A stretch of DNA of 64,000 nt from Geomesophilobacter sediminis (GTDB lineage Bacteria; Desulfobacterota; Desulfuromonadia; Geobacterales; Geobacteraceae): positions 1 through 64,000 of the forward strand of contig NZ_JAEMHM010000026.1 of assembly GCF_016458275.1 (NCBI RefSeq), read 5' to 3'. Shown here in pieces: positions 6,924 to 13,922 of this stretch. Both the position numbers and the translations under genes were made by a program. The notes beneath the pieces are model-generated. The model did not search any database. It was not told where the DNA came from and was given only the letters and a program-made list of their open reading frames with translations. Within the stretch, counting starts at the first letter, position 1. The number at the start of each line of letters is the position of its first letter.

Positions 6924-7637
6924 ACGCCTCTTCCCCGGGCGGAGAGCCCCCTCCTTTAGCTGGAGAGAGGTCTTCTCCGACTGAAGAGCCTCCTTCGGCG
7001 ACTTCAGAGCCTCCCTCTGCGGCTTCGGAGCTACCCTTTGCGGCTTGAGAGCCTCCCTCTGCGGCTTCGGAGCCACCCTCTGCGGCTTCAGAGCCTCCCT
7101 CTGCGGTTTCGGAGCCTCCCTCTGCGGTTTCGGAGCCTCCCTCTGCGGTTTCGGAGCCTCCCTCCGCGGCTTCGGAGCCACCCTCTGCGGCTTCGTAGCC
7201 ACCCTCTGCGGCTTCGTAGCCACCCTCTGCGGCTTCAGAGCCACCCTCTGCGGCTTCGTAGCCACCCTCTGCGGCTTCGTAGCCACCCTCTGCGGCTTCG
7301 GAGCCACCCTCTGCGGCTTCGGAGCTACCCTCTGCGGCTTCAGAGCCACCCTCCGCGGCTTCGTAGCCACCCTCTGCGGCTTCAGAGCCACCCTCTGCGG
7401 TTTCGGAACCTCCCTCTGCGGCTTCGGAGCCACCCTCCGCGGCTTCGGAGCCTCCTCTGCGGCTTCGGAGCCTCTCTCCGCGGCTTCGGAGCCACCCTCT
7501 GCGGCTTTCCGAGCCACCCTCTGCGGCTTCCAAGCCACCCGCTCCGACTTGAGAGCCACCCTCCTCGGCTTGAGAGCCACCTCTTCGGCTGAAGGGCCTT
7601 CTTTCTTTTTCTTCGGCTGAGGAGGACGGTCATCCAA
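6852..7637 (-). CDS. Possible heptapeptide-repeat protein read through the minisatellite
   Basis: A 261-residue basic low-complexity reading (units ALKPQRV, APKPQRE) from a TTG at 7637. It ends FLRPKKEALRRERGGGP, which is homologous to the end of the 23-residue peptide at 2125-2196, so this frame is the one linked to the ancestral small gene. The diverged ends keep a 7-residue rhythm (ALKSPKE, ALQSEKT, ALRPGKR). Against it: the start is a TTG without a good ribosome site, two one-base length changes within the array shift the motif from ALKPQRV to EAAEGGS, and the other minus frame at 6913-7533 is equally open. It may be only a repeat artefact. Confidence 0.25.
   Translation of the reverse strand: MDDRPPQPKKKKEGPSAEEVALKPRRVALKSERVAWKPQRVARKAAEGGSEAAERGSEAAEEAPKPRRVAPKPQREVPKPQRVALKPQRVATKPRRVALKPQRVAPKPQRVAPKPQRVATKPQRVATKPQRVALKPQRVATKPQRVATKPQRVAPKPRREAPKPQREAPKPQREAPKPQREALKPQRVAPKPQREALKPQRVAPKPQREALKSPKEALQSEKTSLQLKEGALRPGKRRLKPKSGFLRPKKEALRRERGGGP
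6935..7590. repeat. Minisatellite of 21-bp units
   Basis: About 27-30 tandem units with consensus GAGCCACCCTCTGCGGCTTC plus G. The unit length is exactly 21 through the core (about 7060-7440); one unit of 20 and one of about 22 bases occur near 7455-7520. Variation is mostly GCC/GCT, GGC/GGT and CAG/GGA/GTA at fixed positions, so units look homogenised. The edges (6935-7040 and 7530-7590) are diverged but still 21-periodic. Because 21 is a multiple of 3 and the unit lacks stops, long reading frames exist on both strands, giving heptapeptides such as EAAEGGS and ALKPQRV. Confidence 0.9.
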
Positions 7638-7813
7638 TCTTGGAGGGATGGCCCTCCGTTTGATGAGAAGGTTTCAGACTTCGTACTGGCAGGGTTAGAG
7701 GGGATGCCTGACCAAATTAATATCGCGGGACCCTTGAGTGGTTTTTCGGCGGAGCTATACTTCGCAATCGATGGGGGGGGGTGAGAGTCCACTAATTATG
7801 ATGGAGGGCTGCT

Positions 7814-8470
7814 ATGATCGATTTACTCGACCTAAGGTTTTACGATCTAAACAACGACAATCTTGTTTTGCGTGGTGGAAATATCGCGGATCTCCTGATT
7901 GAGCATCCATTTTTCCGCAATTACCAATGGTCTACGGATGTTGCTCCGGATCCGCAAGAGTTGAAAGGGCTGGTGACCACGCTCTGGGAGAAGGTAAGGG
8001 CGGCGAATACCGGTCATCGGAACTGGATTACCGAGCGAAACCAAGCCCGGGAAGATTTGATCACTGGCCTTACCCTTATCGGGACGTACATACAAATGGT
8101 GGCAGTCCGGAAGAAAGATTTAAGTATTCTGGAAAACACCGGATTCCGGTTGAAGAGCAGGGCGGCGACACGCGTCGTCGTTGCGCAGCCGGAATATCCC
8201 CCGGTCATCAAGAGTATCAAGCGTGGAGGTAAGCCAGGCTCCGCAGTGATCAGGGTGAAAGCTCATCCCGGCAAGGTCAGCTACGTCCTGTCCATGTGCA
8301 AAGGGGACCCGGTCGACGAATCGTCTTACAACGTAGTCGTGCAGTTCGTTACCAGCACGAAGGAGCTACAAGACCTGGAGCTGGCCACCAAGCTGACTTT
8401 TCGACTCCAGTACGACGTCGACGGCAACCGCAGCGACTGGTCCGCCCCAGTATCCTACATCGTCACCTGA
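7814..8470 (+). CDS. Hypothetical protein with a fibronectin-like C-terminus
   Basis: A 218-residue protein starting MIDLLDLRFYDLNNDNL, with a GGAGGG ribosome site before the ATG. Residues 1-115 are mostly helical (LVTTLWEKVRAANTGHRNWI, DLITGLTLIGTYIQMVA). Residues about 125-218 look like a beta-sandwich of fibronectin type III style, ending FRLQYDVDGNRSDWSAPVSY, a typical last strand with the WSAP ending. It has no signal peptide. It resembles hypothetical proteins common in Geobacter genomes, where copies often measure material properties of unknown meaning. Neighbours are repeats only, so context gives no function. Confidence 0.65.
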   Translation: MIDLLDLRFYDLNNDNLVLRGGNIADLLIEHPFFRNYQWSTDVAPDPQELKGLVTTLWEKVRAANTGHRNWITERNQAREDLITGLTLIGTYIQMVAVRKKDLSILENTGFRLKSRAATRVVVAQPEYPPVIKSIKRGGKPGSAVIRVKAHPGKVSYVLSMCKGDPVDESSYNVVVQFVTSTKELQDLELATKLTFRLQYDVDGNRSDWSAPVSYIVT

Positions 8471-8930
8471 TCCCACGGCTCTCGGATTCCCCGGGCGCCT
8501 GGCTTACGCATTCGACAAGACTAGGTGTGGGTTATCTCGAAAGGGTTGAACCCTAGAAGCAAATCCCCCTAAATCCCCCTTCGCAAAGGGGGACTTCATC
8601 GGGCTTGGGACGCCCTGAGCGCCTAGCTTACCCACTTGAAAAAATTAGGTGGAATATGGAAAGCGGCAAGGGTATCTTCACGCACCTTGCCGCTTTTTTT
8701 TCATCCTGGAATTCTGGGGAGTCAAGGTGGTGTTCATTCGAAGGACGAGACGAGGCGCTACGTTCCCCCCTTCGCAAAGGGGGGAACGCGAGTTCTCAAG
8801 CAGCGCTTGGTGGAAATATACTGTAGGTTCCCCGGAATTCTCGGAAGCTCCGTTTTTTTGATTCATCGCTTTTGAACTGTCTACTGATGGGAATTTACAT
8901 AGCTGGGAGGGAGGTCAGGGAGTGCTTGGC
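8471..8930. other. Intergenic stretch with repeats and a terminator
   Basis: No gene. It holds CCCCCT/AGGGGG palindromes at 8561-8596 and 8761-8788 (the second is nearly perfect, CGTTCCCCCC...GGGGGGAACG). There is also an imperfect direct repeat of about 36 bases (GGGCGCCTGGCTTACGCATT at about 8492, GAGCGCCTAGCTTACCCACT at about 8620) and the terminator at 8660-8703. Confidence 0.6.
8660..8703 (+). terminator. Strong intrinsic terminator
   Basis: Stem AAGCGGCAAGG pairs with CCTTGCCGCTT around a GTATCTTCACGCA loop, and is followed by eight T residues. It lies 190 bases after the fibronectin-like gene. Confidence 0.85.
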
Positions 8931-9797
8931 ATGAAAAGGGTTACCATCATCGGCTGTGGCAAGGTCGGCAAAACGCTGGGAAGGCTCTGGCATCGGAATG
9001 GCGTCTTTGCCATTGGGGAGATCCTGAACCGCTCGCCGGAAAGCGCCGCGGACGCTGCCGCGTTCATCGGCGCGGGGACTCCCGTCGCTGACTTTTCGGA
9101 GCTCGGTCCGGCGGACGTTTTTCTCATCGCCGCCGCCGATGGCGCTCTTGCTTCCTGCGCCGAGAGCCTCGGCCGCACTGGCTTGGTCTCTGGTGGAAGC
9201 GTCGTCTGCCATCTCTCCGGCGCGCTCCCCAGCTCCGTCTTGCTCCCGGCGGTTATTTCCGGGGGAGCCGTCGCCAGTGTCCATCCGGTGCGGAGCTTCG
9301 CCGATCCCGCGGTTTCGGCGGAAAGCTTTGCCGGCACGTGGTGCGGCATGGAAGCCGACCCCCGCGCGCTTCCCCTCTTGGAGGAAGCCTTCGCCGCCAT
9401 CGGCGGCATGCCTTTCTCGATCGACCCGCAATACAAGACGCTCTACCACTGCGGTTCGGTCATGGTCTGCAACTACCTCAACGCGCTGATAGAAGCCGGC
9501 CTTCGCGCCTACGGCAAAGGTGGGCTGTCCCGGGAAACGGCATTGCAGGTGATGGAGCCGCTGGTGCGGGGGACACTGGATAACGTATTTCGGGTCGGTC
9601 CGGCCGAGGCGCTAACCGGACCGATCTCGCGGGGGGATGCCGAGGTGGTCGGGCGGCAGATCGCGGCGCTCGACGGGTGGGAGCCGGAGCTGGGGCGCCT
9701 CTACCGGGATCTGGGAATGGTGGCGCTGGAACTGGCTGCAGAACGGCAGGGGGCACCGGAGTTGGAGGCGGTGCGGGAGGTTCTTTCGACCAGTTAG
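8931..9797 (+). CDS. Rossmann-like/DUF2520 oxidoreductase-type protein
   Basis: A 288-residue cytosolic protein. Residues 1-8 to about 130 are a Rossmann dinucleotide fold with VTIIGCGKVGKTLGRLW at the start; residues 135-280 are the helical DUF2520 half (HPVRSFADPAVSAESFAGTW, YHCGSVMVCNYLNALIEAG). The family resembles F420-dependent or 6-phosphogluconate-type dehydrogenases and is often found near pantothenate genes, but the reaction is not established. The ATG at 8931 has AGGGAG 9 bases upstream; a GTG at 8922 with GGAGGT is nearly as good and would add three residues. Confidence 0.8.
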   Translation: MKRVTIIGCGKVGKTLGRLWHRNGVFAIGEILNRSPESAADAAAFIGAGTPVADFSELGPADVFLIAAADGALASCAESLGRTGLVSGGSVVCHLSGALPSSVLLPAVISGGAVASVHPVRSFADPAVSAESFAGTWCGMEADPRALPLLEEAFAAIGGMPFSIDPQYKTLYHCGSVMVCNYLNALIEAGLRAYGKGGLSRETALQVMEPLVRGTLDNVFRVGPAEALTGPISRGDAEVVGRQIAALDGWEPELGRLYRDLGMVALELAAERQGAPELEAVREVLSTS

Positions 9798-10466
9798 AAC
9801 CTCAAAACCAAATCCCCCCTGACCCCCCTTTGCCAAAGGGGGGGATCAAAGGACGGAACTTCTTTTGGGGGATAATCCCGTTCAGTTAAGAGAGCGCCAT
9901 TCCTGGCGCGATCCGCCGGAGGCGGTGGCAACGGTTGCCGTTAATCGCGCCTGAAAAGGCGCTCCCACAAGGGAAATTCGGATTCCATTATGTTGAGAAA
10001 AAGGGGGCATTCCTGTGCGATACCGGTCGGGAAATCGCGACAAGAATGTCGCTCCTACAGGGGGGCGCTCCTCAACCTAACTCACAAGAGGGGGGGCTTG
10101 GGCAACGGTTGCCGTTAATCGCGCCTGGAAAGGTGCTCCCACAGGACAGGGGAGGGAACAGGGTGGTTATTTGAGGACCGACGGAGAAGCGGAGATTTGA
10201 TCGCGAAAAGAATGGCGCTCCCTGTATAACTGGCATGGAGCTGCCATTTCTGTGGGAGCGCCATTCCTGGCGCGAACCGCCGGAGGCGGAGACAACGGTT
10301 GGGGGCATTCGCGCCTGGAAAGGCGCTCCCACAATGTACGCAGCAATTAGACTCCATCGCGACAAGAATGTCGCTCCTACCGGGGGCTTCTAAAAACAAG
10401 GGCGCCGGACCACTCCGCTTTGCGGGTGGCCCGGCGCCCTTGTTTTGTTACCGTCGGTGCCTTCTT
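9798..10466. repeat. REP cluster between the DUF2520 and chemoreceptor genes
   Basis: No gene. A CCCCCT/AGGGGG palindrome at 9809-9846 is followed by at least five REP-like modules: AGAGCGCCATTCCTGGCGCG...GCGCCTGAAAAGGCGCTCCC (9889-9970), ATCGCGACAAGAATGTCGCT (about 10033-10058), a partial copy (10099-10143), a full TGTGGGAGCGCCATTCCTGG...GGAAAGGCGCTCCCACA copy (10250-10334) and a second CGACAAGAATGTCG copy (10358-10384). Two short modules alternate, as in BIME elements. Confidence 0.85.
10396..10443. terminator. Bidirectional terminator after the chemoreceptor gene
   Basis: AAGGGCGCCGG (left) and CCGGCGCCCTT (right) arms with an inner imperfect CCAC/GTGG stem. There is a TGTTTT tail on the plus strand; on the minus strand it lies 25 bases after the chemoreceptor stop. 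Confidence 0.75.
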
Positions 10467-12812
10467 CTAGAACCGCTCGAACTCTCCGAGTGCCTCCTCC
10501 TGCAGGGCGAGATCCACGCCGGCTCCGTTGCTGGCAAGCAGCTGCTTCGCGTTGCTGCCCCGCGGCTCTTTCTGCGCGGACTTGCGGGGGAGGCTCCGCT
10601 GCGGGGAGCTGCCCCGCGCTTTTCCTGATCTCGCCTGGTCGCCGACCGAGAAGAACGAGATGGCATCCTGCAGCTGTTCCGCCTGGCTGGAAAGTTCCTC
10701 GGCGGTGGACGCCATCTCCTCGGCAACCGCTGCGTTTTGCTGGATTACCTGGTCGAGCTGCTGGATCGCCCGGTTGATCTGGTCGGCACCGGAATCCTGC
10801 TCGCGGCAGGCGGCGGAGATCTCCTGGACCAGGTCCGCCGTCTTGTTGATCTTGGGCACCATCCCGTCCAGCATGATACCGGCCTTCTCAGCCACCTCGA
10901 CACTCGATGCCGAAAGTTGGGAAATCTGCCCGGCCGCCTTCTGGCTCCGCTCCGCGAGCTTGCGCACCTCGGAGGCCACCACGGCAAATCCCTTGCCGTG
11001 CTCCCCGGCCCGGGCCGCCTCGATGGCCGCATTGAGCGCGAGCAGGTTGGTCTGGCGCGCGATCTCCTCGATGATCCCGATGGTCCCGGCGATCTCCTTC
11101 ATCGCCGCGACCGTCTTGCCTACCGCGTTCCCGCCGTCCTGCGCCTCGACCGCCGACGTTGCTGCGATCTTCTCGGTCTGCAGGGCGTTGTCCGCGTTCT
11201 GCCGGATGTTGGATGACATCTGCTCCATCGAGGAGCTCGCTTCCTCGGCGGCCGCGGCCTGCTCGCTGGCCCCCTGGGACATCTGCTGGGAGCTGGAGGA
11301 GAGTTGCTGGCTGCCGTTGGCGACGTTGTTCGCCGCCTCGGTGACATCGGTCACCACGTCGCGCAGCTTGCGCACCATTGCCGAAAGGGCCAGCATCAGG
11401 GCGTCGTTCTCCGAGCGGGGGACGAGTTCGATACCGAGGTCTCCCGAGGCGACGGTCCGCGCCGCGACGGTGATTTTGCCGGAGGCGTCGATCAACTGGT
11501 TCAGGTCGTTTTTGATCTCGTTGAAGTCGCCGCGGTAGGAGGCGGTGATCGGCGGCGGGATCTCGCCCCGTGCCACCTTGCGCACGCACTCAGCGGCCAC
11601 GCTCAAAGGCCCGGTCACTGCATCGAGGGTGGCGTTCACGCCGTCGATGATCTTCCGGAAGTCTCCCTGGTGGCGCTGGCTGTCGGCCCGGGTGGCGAGC
11701 TTGCCTTCCAGGGCGTCGGCGCAGAGGAGGTTGGCGTCGGCGATGAGGAGGTTCACCGCGTCGATGCAGGTGTTGATGTTGTTTTTGAGAACGTTGAAGT
11801 CGCCCTGGTAGTTGTCGGTAATCTTCGCGGGGACGTCGCCGTGCGCGATCCGCTCTACGTAGGTGGCCGCGACGTTGAGGGGGGTGATGACGGCATCGAG
11901 GGTGGCATTCACCCCGGCCACGATCTGGTAGTATTCCCCCTCGTGCTTGCTGGCGTCGGCGCGGACGTCGAGCTTGCCCGCAGCGGCGGCCTGGGCCAAA
12001 AGAGTTGCGTCCGCAGCCAGCGCCCCGATCCGCCGGGCCATCTCCTGCATCGCTGCCAGCAGCTCCCCGGTTTCATCCCTGCTCGTCTCCCCGATCTCGA
12101 CCTTGAGGTCGCCGACCGCCAGACGCCGCGCCAGGGCCACCCCGACGGCAAGGGGGCGCGTGATGCTCCTCGTGATGACGAAGCTGACCGCGACGCTCAT
12201 GAGGATGATGGCCGCCAGAAGGGCGGCAAGGACGATCTCGGCGCGCTGGGTGCTCTGCTGCAGCCGCTGCTCTTCGCGCTGGGTCGCCTCTTTCTTCTTT
12301 TCCGCCAGGGACTTCGATTCCGCCTCCAGCCGGTGGATCGCGTCCTTGTACTCTTCGATGGCGCGGTTGGCCTGCTGCGTGGTCGTGATCCGGTGTTGCT
12401 GCACCTGGCCCACCACCTTGGCATATCCCGCTTCGTAGCCTTGCATCTGCTCGCGCATCGTCTTTACGGCCTGGAGCTCATCGGCACGGGTCAGCTCCTT
12501 TTCCAGCGCGCCCAGCAGGTTGGCCGCCTTCAGTTGTTTTTCCTGCCACTTTTTCTGGTAGTCCGCGACCTTTTCCGGACTGTCGATATTGATGAAGCTG
12601 TCCTTTTCATAGCGGCGGAGTTCGTTCACCTTCACCGCGATGTCGGTCGCCAGTTCGGTGGTCTTCACCTCCTGCTCCAGGACCCGTTTCATGCCGCCGG
12701 TGATGGTGCTGATCCCCCAGAACCCGGCTCCCCCCAGTGCGATGACCAGCAGGACCACGGTGCCGAAGCCCAGGCCCAGGCGCGGGCCGATCTTCATGTC
12801 GTTTAGTTTCAT
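10467..12812 (-). CDS. Methyl-accepting chemotaxis protein with a poly-HAMP stalk
   Basis: A 781-residue receptor, with GGAGAGGAGC right before the ATG. A membrane helix at about 11-32, a periplasmic four-helix-bundle-like sensor (about 35-190) and a second helix near 193-215 come first. A long series of HAMP-type units follows (about 215-450), showing repeated YRGDF/YQGDF-N-x-K-N/D-x-N and GVNATLDAV sequences. The signalling hairpin has the canonical tip [20 protein letters not shown]. The C-terminus ends EFERF, an aromatic-x-x-aromatic tail like the tether used by CheR/CheB in this lineage. No che genes are adjacent. The ligand is unknown; the bundle sensor has no PAS or Cache motif. Confidence 0.92.
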   Translation of the reverse strand: MKLNDMKIGPRLGLGFGTVVLLVIALGGAGFWGISTITGGMKRVLEQEVKTTELATDIAVKVNELRRYEKDSFINIDSPEKVADYQKKWQEKQLKAANLLGALEKELTRADELQAVKTMREQMQGYEAGYAKVVGQVQQHRITTTQQANRAIEEYKDAIHRLEAESKSLAEKKKEATQREEQRLQQSTQRAEIVLAALLAAIILMSVAVSFVITRSITRPLAVGVALARRLAVGDLKVEIGETSRDETGELLAAMQEMARRIGALAADATLLAQAAAAGKLDVRADASKHEGEYYQIVAGVNATLDAVITPLNVAATYVERIAHGDVPAKITDNYQGDFNVLKNNINTCIDAVNLLIADANLLCADALEGKLATRADSQRHQGDFRKIIDGVNATLDAVTGPLSVAAECVRKVARGEIPPPITASYRGDFNEIKNDLNQLIDASGKITVAARTVASGDLGIELVPRSENDALMLALSAMVRKLRDVVTDVTEAANNVANGSQQLSSSSQQMSQGASEQAAAAEEASSSMEQMSSNIRQNADNALQTEKIAATSAVEAQDGGNAVGKTVAAMKEIAGTIGIIEEIARQTNLLALNAAIEAARAGEHGKGFAVVASEVRKLAERSQKAAGQISQLSASSVEVAEKAGIMLDGMVPKINKTADLVQEISAACREQDSGADQINRAIQQLDQVIQQNAAVAEEMASTAEELSSQAEQLQDAISFFSVGDQARSGKARGSSPQRSLPRKSAQKEPRGSNAKQLLASNGAGVDLALQEEALGEFERF

Positions 12813-13142
12813 GCTCCTCTCCTTTCCGCTGCTCCGGGGCGGCTGCTCCGGTCCTCAGATGGTGTCCTCCCCTCATCGGCAACGCCCGCGGCAACTTTAG
12901 CCTTTCTTACGGGAAAGTAATGTCATTCCGGAATGTTACATAAGTGTGACATCGTGGTTCTATCCCCGGTGGGGCGCTGGTAGAGCCAGACCTGGCCCGC
13001 TCGGAGGAGGCCGTTTTGGCTCCCGGTCCGGTGATGCCCTTCTGGCAGGTGGCTCTCCTTCTTTTTGCTTTACCTTTGCCGGCCGGCATCCGATTATGAG
13101 TGTGGCCCCTGCTGTTTCTCGGGCGCAAGAAAGGAATCGGCC
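12813..13142. promoter_or_regulatory. Divergent region with two operator-like palindromes
   Basis: This lies between the chemoreceptor (minus) and the phosphodiesterase (plus). A perfect 12-base palindrome CATTCCGGAATG is at 12924-12935. An overlapping near-perfect palindrome, ATGTTACA-TAAG-TGTGACAT, is at 12933-12952 (half-site ATGTNACA, spacer 4). These look like binding sites for dimeric regulators; the regulator is not identifiable. A pair of GCCAGACCTGGC-like hairpins lies near 12985-13010. Confidence 0.45.
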
Positions 13143-13922
13143 ATGTCCTCGACACCTCTTGTCATCGGGCACCGCGGCGCCTCGCGGGATGCCCCGGAAA
13201 ACACCCTGGGCGCCTTCCGGCTCGCCTTCGAGCAGGGGGCCGACGGCATCGAAGCCGATTTTCGCCTGACCGCCGACGGCGCCATCGTCTGCCTGCACGA
13301 TGACACCACCGGAAGGACCGCCACGAAGGACCTCGAGGTGCGCCAAAGCACTGTGGCCGAGTTGCGCGCGCTGGAGCAGCGCCGCTGGCAGGGGACCCCC
13401 TGGAGCGGCGAGTGGATTCCCACCCTTGCGGAGGTGCTCGACGAGCTTCCTCCGGGCAAGCGGATCTACGTGGAGCTGAAAAGCGGGACGGAAATCGTCC
13501 CGGAACTCGCGACGGTGCTCGCGGCCAGCCGGGTCGAGCCGGAGCGGGTCCGCTTCCTCAGCTTCAGCGCCCCGCTGATCCAGCTCTTGAAGGAAACGCT
13601 CCCCGGCTACCGCGCCTGCTGGCTCACCGACTACCGCTGGCGCGGCAGCTGGTACCCCAGGCCGGAACAGGTGGTGGCGACCCTCCAGAGGATCGGTGCG
13701 GACGGGCTGGCCAGCCGGGGGCACAAGGTCCTGGATGCCGCATTCGTTGCCCGGCTGCGGGAGGCGGGGATGGAGGTCCACGTCTGGACCGTGGATGATC
13801 CGGCCGGGGCGGGGCGCTTTGCCGCGCTGGAGGTGGACGCCATCATGACCAACCGCCCGGGATGGCTGCGGCGGCTCCTTTCCCGGGCTGCTGCGAGCGG
13901 AGCCTCGGGAGGGGAGCGATGA
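13143..13922 (+). CDS. Glycerophosphodiester phosphodiesterase
   Basis: A 259-residue enzyme of the GDPD TIM-barrel family that hydrolyses glycerophosphodiesters to glycerol 3-phosphate and an alcohol. The ATG has AAAGGA upstream. Catalytic motifs are clear: HRGASRDAPENTLGAF near the start, then DGIEADFRLTADGAIVCLHD (the acid pair and the catalytic His), and KIYVELK-type KRIYVELKSG. The C-terminal EVHVWTVDD and DAIMTNRPGWL are typical. There is no signal peptide, so it is cytosolic. Its stop overlaps the start of the acyltransferase-hydrolase fusion (ATGA), so the two are translated together and probably act on the same lipid turnover products. Confidence 0.92.
   Translation: MSSTPLVIGHRGASRDAPENTLGAFRLAFEQGADGIEADFRLTADGAIVCLHDDTTGRTATKDLEVRQSTVAELRALEQRRWQGTPWSGEWIPTLAEVLDELPPGKRIYVELKSGTEIVPELATVLAASRVEPERVRFLSFSAPLIQLLKETLPGYRACWLTDYRWRGSWYPRPEQVVATLQRIGADGLASRGHKVLDAAFVARLREAGMEVHVWTVDDPAGAGRFAALEVDAIMTNRPGWLRRLLSRAAASGASGGER

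Noticed and set aside
7038-7620. Long plus-strand readings through the minisatellite (Leu/Arg-rich and Cys-Gly-Phe-rich)
   Set aside because: They exist only because the 21-base unit has no stop in these frames; there is no ribosome site, and no link to the conserved peptides of the duplicated locus.
11304-12806. A 500-residue plus-strand reading opposite the chemoreceptor
   Set aside because: It is the antisense shadow of a GC-rich gene whose minus-strand product has complete chemoreceptor motifs.
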